This document shows positions 4,363 through 6,455 of a DNA stretch of 6,455 nt, piece after piece. Made by a program: the position numbers and the translations under genes. Source of the DNA: Actinomycetota bacterium (GTDB taxonomy: Bacteria; Actinomycetota; Thermoleophilia; Gaiellales; Gaiellaceae); contig PLDP01000063.1 in the NCBI GenBank assembly GCA_003136795.1, positions 1,409 to 7,863 of the forward strand. The letters are read 5' to 3'. The notes under the pieces were generated by a model. It saw only the letters and a list, made by a program, of their open reading frames with translations, did not search any database and had not been told where the DNA came from. Numbering within the stretch: the stretch's first letter is position 1; every line of letters begins with the position of its first letter.

Positions 4363-6373
4363 TCATGACACCGACAAGCTGATTCGTCAGCTCTCGCTGG
4401 TTGCGTTCCTGATGGCGGAACGCCGTCCGCTGACGGCGCGCGACATCAAGTCGAACGTCGAGGGCTACCAGGAGATGAGCGACGAAGCGTTCGCGCGGCG
4501 GTTCTACTCGGACCGTGCAGAGCTCGTCTCGCTCGGCGTGCCGCTCGACTCGCAACGCGACGAGTTCACCGGTGAGGAGCTGTACACGCTGCGCTCGGAG
4601 CGCTACTTCCTGCCGGAGCTCGAGCTCGACGACGAGGAGCTCGCCGCGCTCCAGACCTGCTTCTTCCTGCTCGAAGGACGCTTCGCCTACGCGGAGCCAC
4701 TGCGGCTCGCGCTGCAGAACCTCGCGCTCGGCCGCTCGGCCGGAGCGCTCGCCGCCGCGCCGACCGGCACCGCCTCGCGCGTCGAGGTGCGCGACCCCGA
4801 CTACTCGCCGGAGCTGCAGGGCCGCCTCGGCAAGCTCGAGGGCGCGATCTCGAAGCAGCGCACGGTCAAGTTCCGCTACTGGTCGATCTACCGCGACGAA
4901 GAAGAGGAGCGCACGCTCAACCCCTTCGCGCTCCTGCCGGAGAACGGCTCGTGGTACGTGATCGGCCACGACCTCGAGCGTGACGACATCCGCACGTTCC
5001 GGGTCTCGCGGATCCGCTCCGACATTCGCTTCGCCACCCGCCGGGAGCGCGACTTTCGCCTGCCGCCCGAGTTCGACGTCGAGAACTACCGCGGCCGGGC
5101 CGAATGGCAATTCGGCGACATCGTCGGCGAGGCGAAGATCGAAGTGGCGCCCGACACCGCGTGGTGGGTCGAGCGTGCGTACGGCGGCACGCGCAACCAC
5201 GTCGAGGGCGAAGTCTTCGCCACGCAGTACGCCTCTTCCAACCTGCTCGCGCGCTGGATCCTTCGGCAGGATGGCCGCGCCGTCCCGCTCGAGCCGTCCG
5301 AGCTGCGTCGCCTCGTCGTGGAGGGCGCCCGAGCCGCCCGCACCGCGCACGAAGGCGCACCGCCGACCCCCGCCGCCGAGGTCGTCGCCGGCGTGTCCGA
5401 GGTCGTCGAGCGCTTCGCCGGCCCGGTGGCGCCGGAGCGCTTCGGCGTCCTGCAGTCGCTGCTCGCCTACCTGCTCTCCGCCTGCGGCGAGGAGCGCGAG
5501 GGCGTCATTCCCGCGCACGAGCTGATCAACCGTTTTTCGATCCCCGCCGAAGCGCTCGAGGAGCACCTCTCACTGCTCAACCTCGTCAACTTCGGCGGTG
5601 GCTGCTACGCGGTCTACGCGGAGGTGCACGGCGACGAGGTGCACGTCGACAAGGAGCTCTTCGGCGACACCTTCCGCCGCGCGCCGCGTCTGACGCCGCT
5701 CGAGGCGCGCGCGATCAGGCTCGCGCTCGAGTTCGTCGGCCCGATGGTCGCGGCCGGCACGCACTCGCCGCTCGACCGCGTGCGCGCGAAGCTCGAGGAG
5801 ACCTTCGGCGCGTTCGAGCTGACGCAGACGCCTGCGCCGCATGTCGGCGAGGAAGAGGGGCTCGTCGACACGCTTACGCACGCGATCGACGACCACAAGC
5901 TCGTCGAGCTCGAGTACCTGAAGCCGGAAGAACAGGAGGTTGTCACGCGCACCGTCGAGCCGTACTCGATCGAGCGCCGGCTGCCCCACTGGTACGTGCA
6001 CACGTGGGACATCGACCGCGACCAGCCGCGTTCCTACCGGCTCGATCGCATGCGGAACGCGAAGGTGCTCCGCAAGAGCTTCGTGCCGCGCGAGGGCTTC
6101 GACCCGTCGGAACTGCACTCGGCGACCACCGCACGCATCTGGTACTCGCCGGCCGTCGCGCGCTGGGAGGTCGAGAAGGGCGCCCGCCCGCTCGTGGACG
6201 GCGCGGCGCTCGCGGACAAGTCGGTCGGCAGTGCCGAGTGGCTCGTCGGCGAGGTCGTGTCCTACCGCGGCGAGGCGATCGTGCTCGAGCCACTGGAACT
6301 GCGCGCCCAGGTCGCCCTGCGCGCCCGCGCGCTCGCTGCCGAGCTGCGCCCTAAACGGGCAGCTTCAGCGTAA
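4358..6373 (+). CDS. pafBC: PafB-PafC fusion, dual WYL-domain transcriptional regulator
   Basis: 671 residues; two homologous halves in the order PafB-PafC. The PafB half has a winged-helix region at ~6-65 ([37 protein letters not shown]), a WYL domain at ~160-225 with Trp199-Tyr200-Val201 and the Arg-rich strand RTFRVSRI (212-219), then a WCX-type extension to ~330. The PafC half has a more divergent winged-helix region at ~358-425, a second WYL domain at ~505-570 with Trp545-Tyr546-Val547 and RSYRLDRM (558-565), and a terminal WCX region. In mycobacteria PafB and PafC activate the RecA-independent DNA-damage response; fused versions are known, and WYL domains are thought to sense a nucleic-acid ligand. 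Both signature tripeptides read WYV rather than WYL. GTG 4358 is the start, because an in-frame TGA (4352-4354) lies just upstream. No proteasome, pup-ligase or tat gene lies beside it in this window. The 3' end overlaps a convergent kinase gene. Confidence 0.9.
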   Translation: MSHDTDKLIRQLSLVAFLMAERRPLTARDIKSNVEGYQEMSDEAFARRFYSDRAELVSLGVPLDSQRDEFTGEELYTLRSERYFLPELELDDEELAALQTCFFLLEGRFAYAEPLRLALQNLALGRSAGALAAAPTGTASRVEVRDPDYSPELQGRLGKLEGAISKQRTVKFRYWSIYRDEEEERTLNPFALLPENGSWYVIGHDLERDDIRTFRVSRIRSDIRFATRRERDFRLPPEFDVENYRGRAEWQFGDIVGEAKIEVAPDTAWWVERAYGGTRNHVEGEVFATQYASSNLLARWILRQDGRAVPLEPSELRRLVVEGARAARTAHEGAPPTPAAEVVAGVSEVVERFAGPVAPERFGVLQSLLAYLLSACGEEREGVIPAHELINRFSIPAEALEEHLSLLNLVNFGGGCYAVYAEVHGDEVHVDKELFGDTFRRAPRLTPLEARAIRLALEFVGPMVAAGTHSPLDRVRAKLEETFGAFELTQTPAPHVGEEEGLVDTLTHAIDDHKLVELEYLKPEEQEVVTRTVEPYSIERRLPHWYVHTWDIDRDQPRSYRLDRMRNAKVLRKSFVPREGFDPSELHSATTARIWYSPAVARWEVEKGARPLVDGAALADKSVGSAEWLVGEVVSYRGEAIVLEPLELRAQVALRARALAAELRPKRAASA

Positions 6374-6455
6374 ACGTCGCGCCCTTGCCGGGCGCCGACG
6401 ACACGTCGAGCGTGCCGCCGTGCGCTTCGGCGATCGAGCGGGCGATATAGAGGCC
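6351..6455 (-). CDS. Sensor histidine kinase, C-terminal end (truncated by window edge)
   Basis: The last 34 residues and the stop codon (TAG, read from 6353 to 6351) of a protein entering from the right edge: [20 protein letters not shown] then [14 protein letters not shown]. This is the end of a HATPase_c catalytic domain. GLYIAR is the second half of the G2-box region (usually GLGLxIxR), [10 protein letters not shown] is the strand after it, and [11 protein letters not shown] is the terminal GxGTxFxxxLP-type signature. It would phosphorylate a response regulator, but the sensor, dimerisation and phospho-acceptor parts are outside the window, so neither signal nor subfamily can be given. 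The gene is convergent with pafBC, and their coding ends overlap by 23 bp (6351-6373). Confidence 0.88.
   Translation of the reverse strand, partial: GLYIARSIAEAHGGTLDVSSAPGKGATFTLKLPV

Noticed and set aside
3824..5566. A 580-codon open frame on the minus strand
   Set aside because: It is the shadow of the CCCH gene and pafBC in GC-rich DNA. Its composition is Arg/Glu/Leu/Ala-rich with no recognisable domain, whereas the plus-strand frames have clear motifs.
1..6455. Search for CRISPR arrays, tRNAs, insertion sequences, prophage or toxin-antitoxin modules
   Set aside because: No spaced direct repeats, cloverleaf-like segments, transposase motifs or terminal inverted repeats were found by eye. 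All sizeable segments are explained by the genes listed.

Overview
The window is GC-rich (roughly two-thirds G+C by eye), densely coded, and uses GTG and TTG starts, 4-nt stop/start overlaps and start codons that often lack a Shine-Dalgarno sequence. These traits, together with a fused PafBC regulator, point to an actinobacterium. A Thermoleophilia-like lineage (Gaiellales/Solirubrobacterales type) is my best guess, but that is inference. I see no tRNA, rRNA, CRISPR array, insertion sequence or other mobile element.

Layout. At the left edge is the N-terminus of a metallo-beta-lactamase-fold hydrolase (minus strand, cut by the window). Its TTG start overlaps the stop of a PAP2-type membrane phosphatase/phosphotransferase (minus), so the two look like a translationally coupled pair. 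A 24-bp gap separates that pair from a divergent NAD(P)-dependent aldehyde dehydrogenase (plus). The gap holds two overlapping -10-like hexamers on opposite strands, and both predicted transcripts would be leaderless or nearly so. Next, behind an almost identical leaderless promoter, come two overlapping plus-strand genes. The first is a small helical protein ending in a four-Cys zinc ribbon. The second is an unusual membrane protein: N-terminal zinc ribbon, one membrane span, Pro/Thr-rich linker and C-terminal SPOR-like domain.

A 202-bp intergenic region then carries the best conventional promoter here (TTGTAA-17-TAGAGT), two short inverted repeats and a Shine-Dalgarno. It leads into a small protein with a C-terminal CCCH zinc-binding motif that I cannot assign a function. 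Thirty bases later comes a 671-residue fused PafB-PafC regulator with two WYL domains, the family behind the RecA-independent DNA-damage response of actinobacteria. A perfect 7-bp inverted repeat covers its GTG start. Converging on it from the right edge, and overlapping its 3' end by 23 bp, is the C-terminus of a sensor histidine kinase (minus).

How the genes might work together: the zinc-ribbon/SPOR pair probably acts in cytoplasm-to-envelope organisation, perhaps at division sites. The CCCH protein and PafBC probably share a transcript, and the former may therefore belong to a stress or DNA-damage circuit. The metabolic genes on the left show no evident link to those on the right. The parts most likely to be undescribed are the zinc-ribbon/TM/SPOR operon and the CCCH-PafBC pair.
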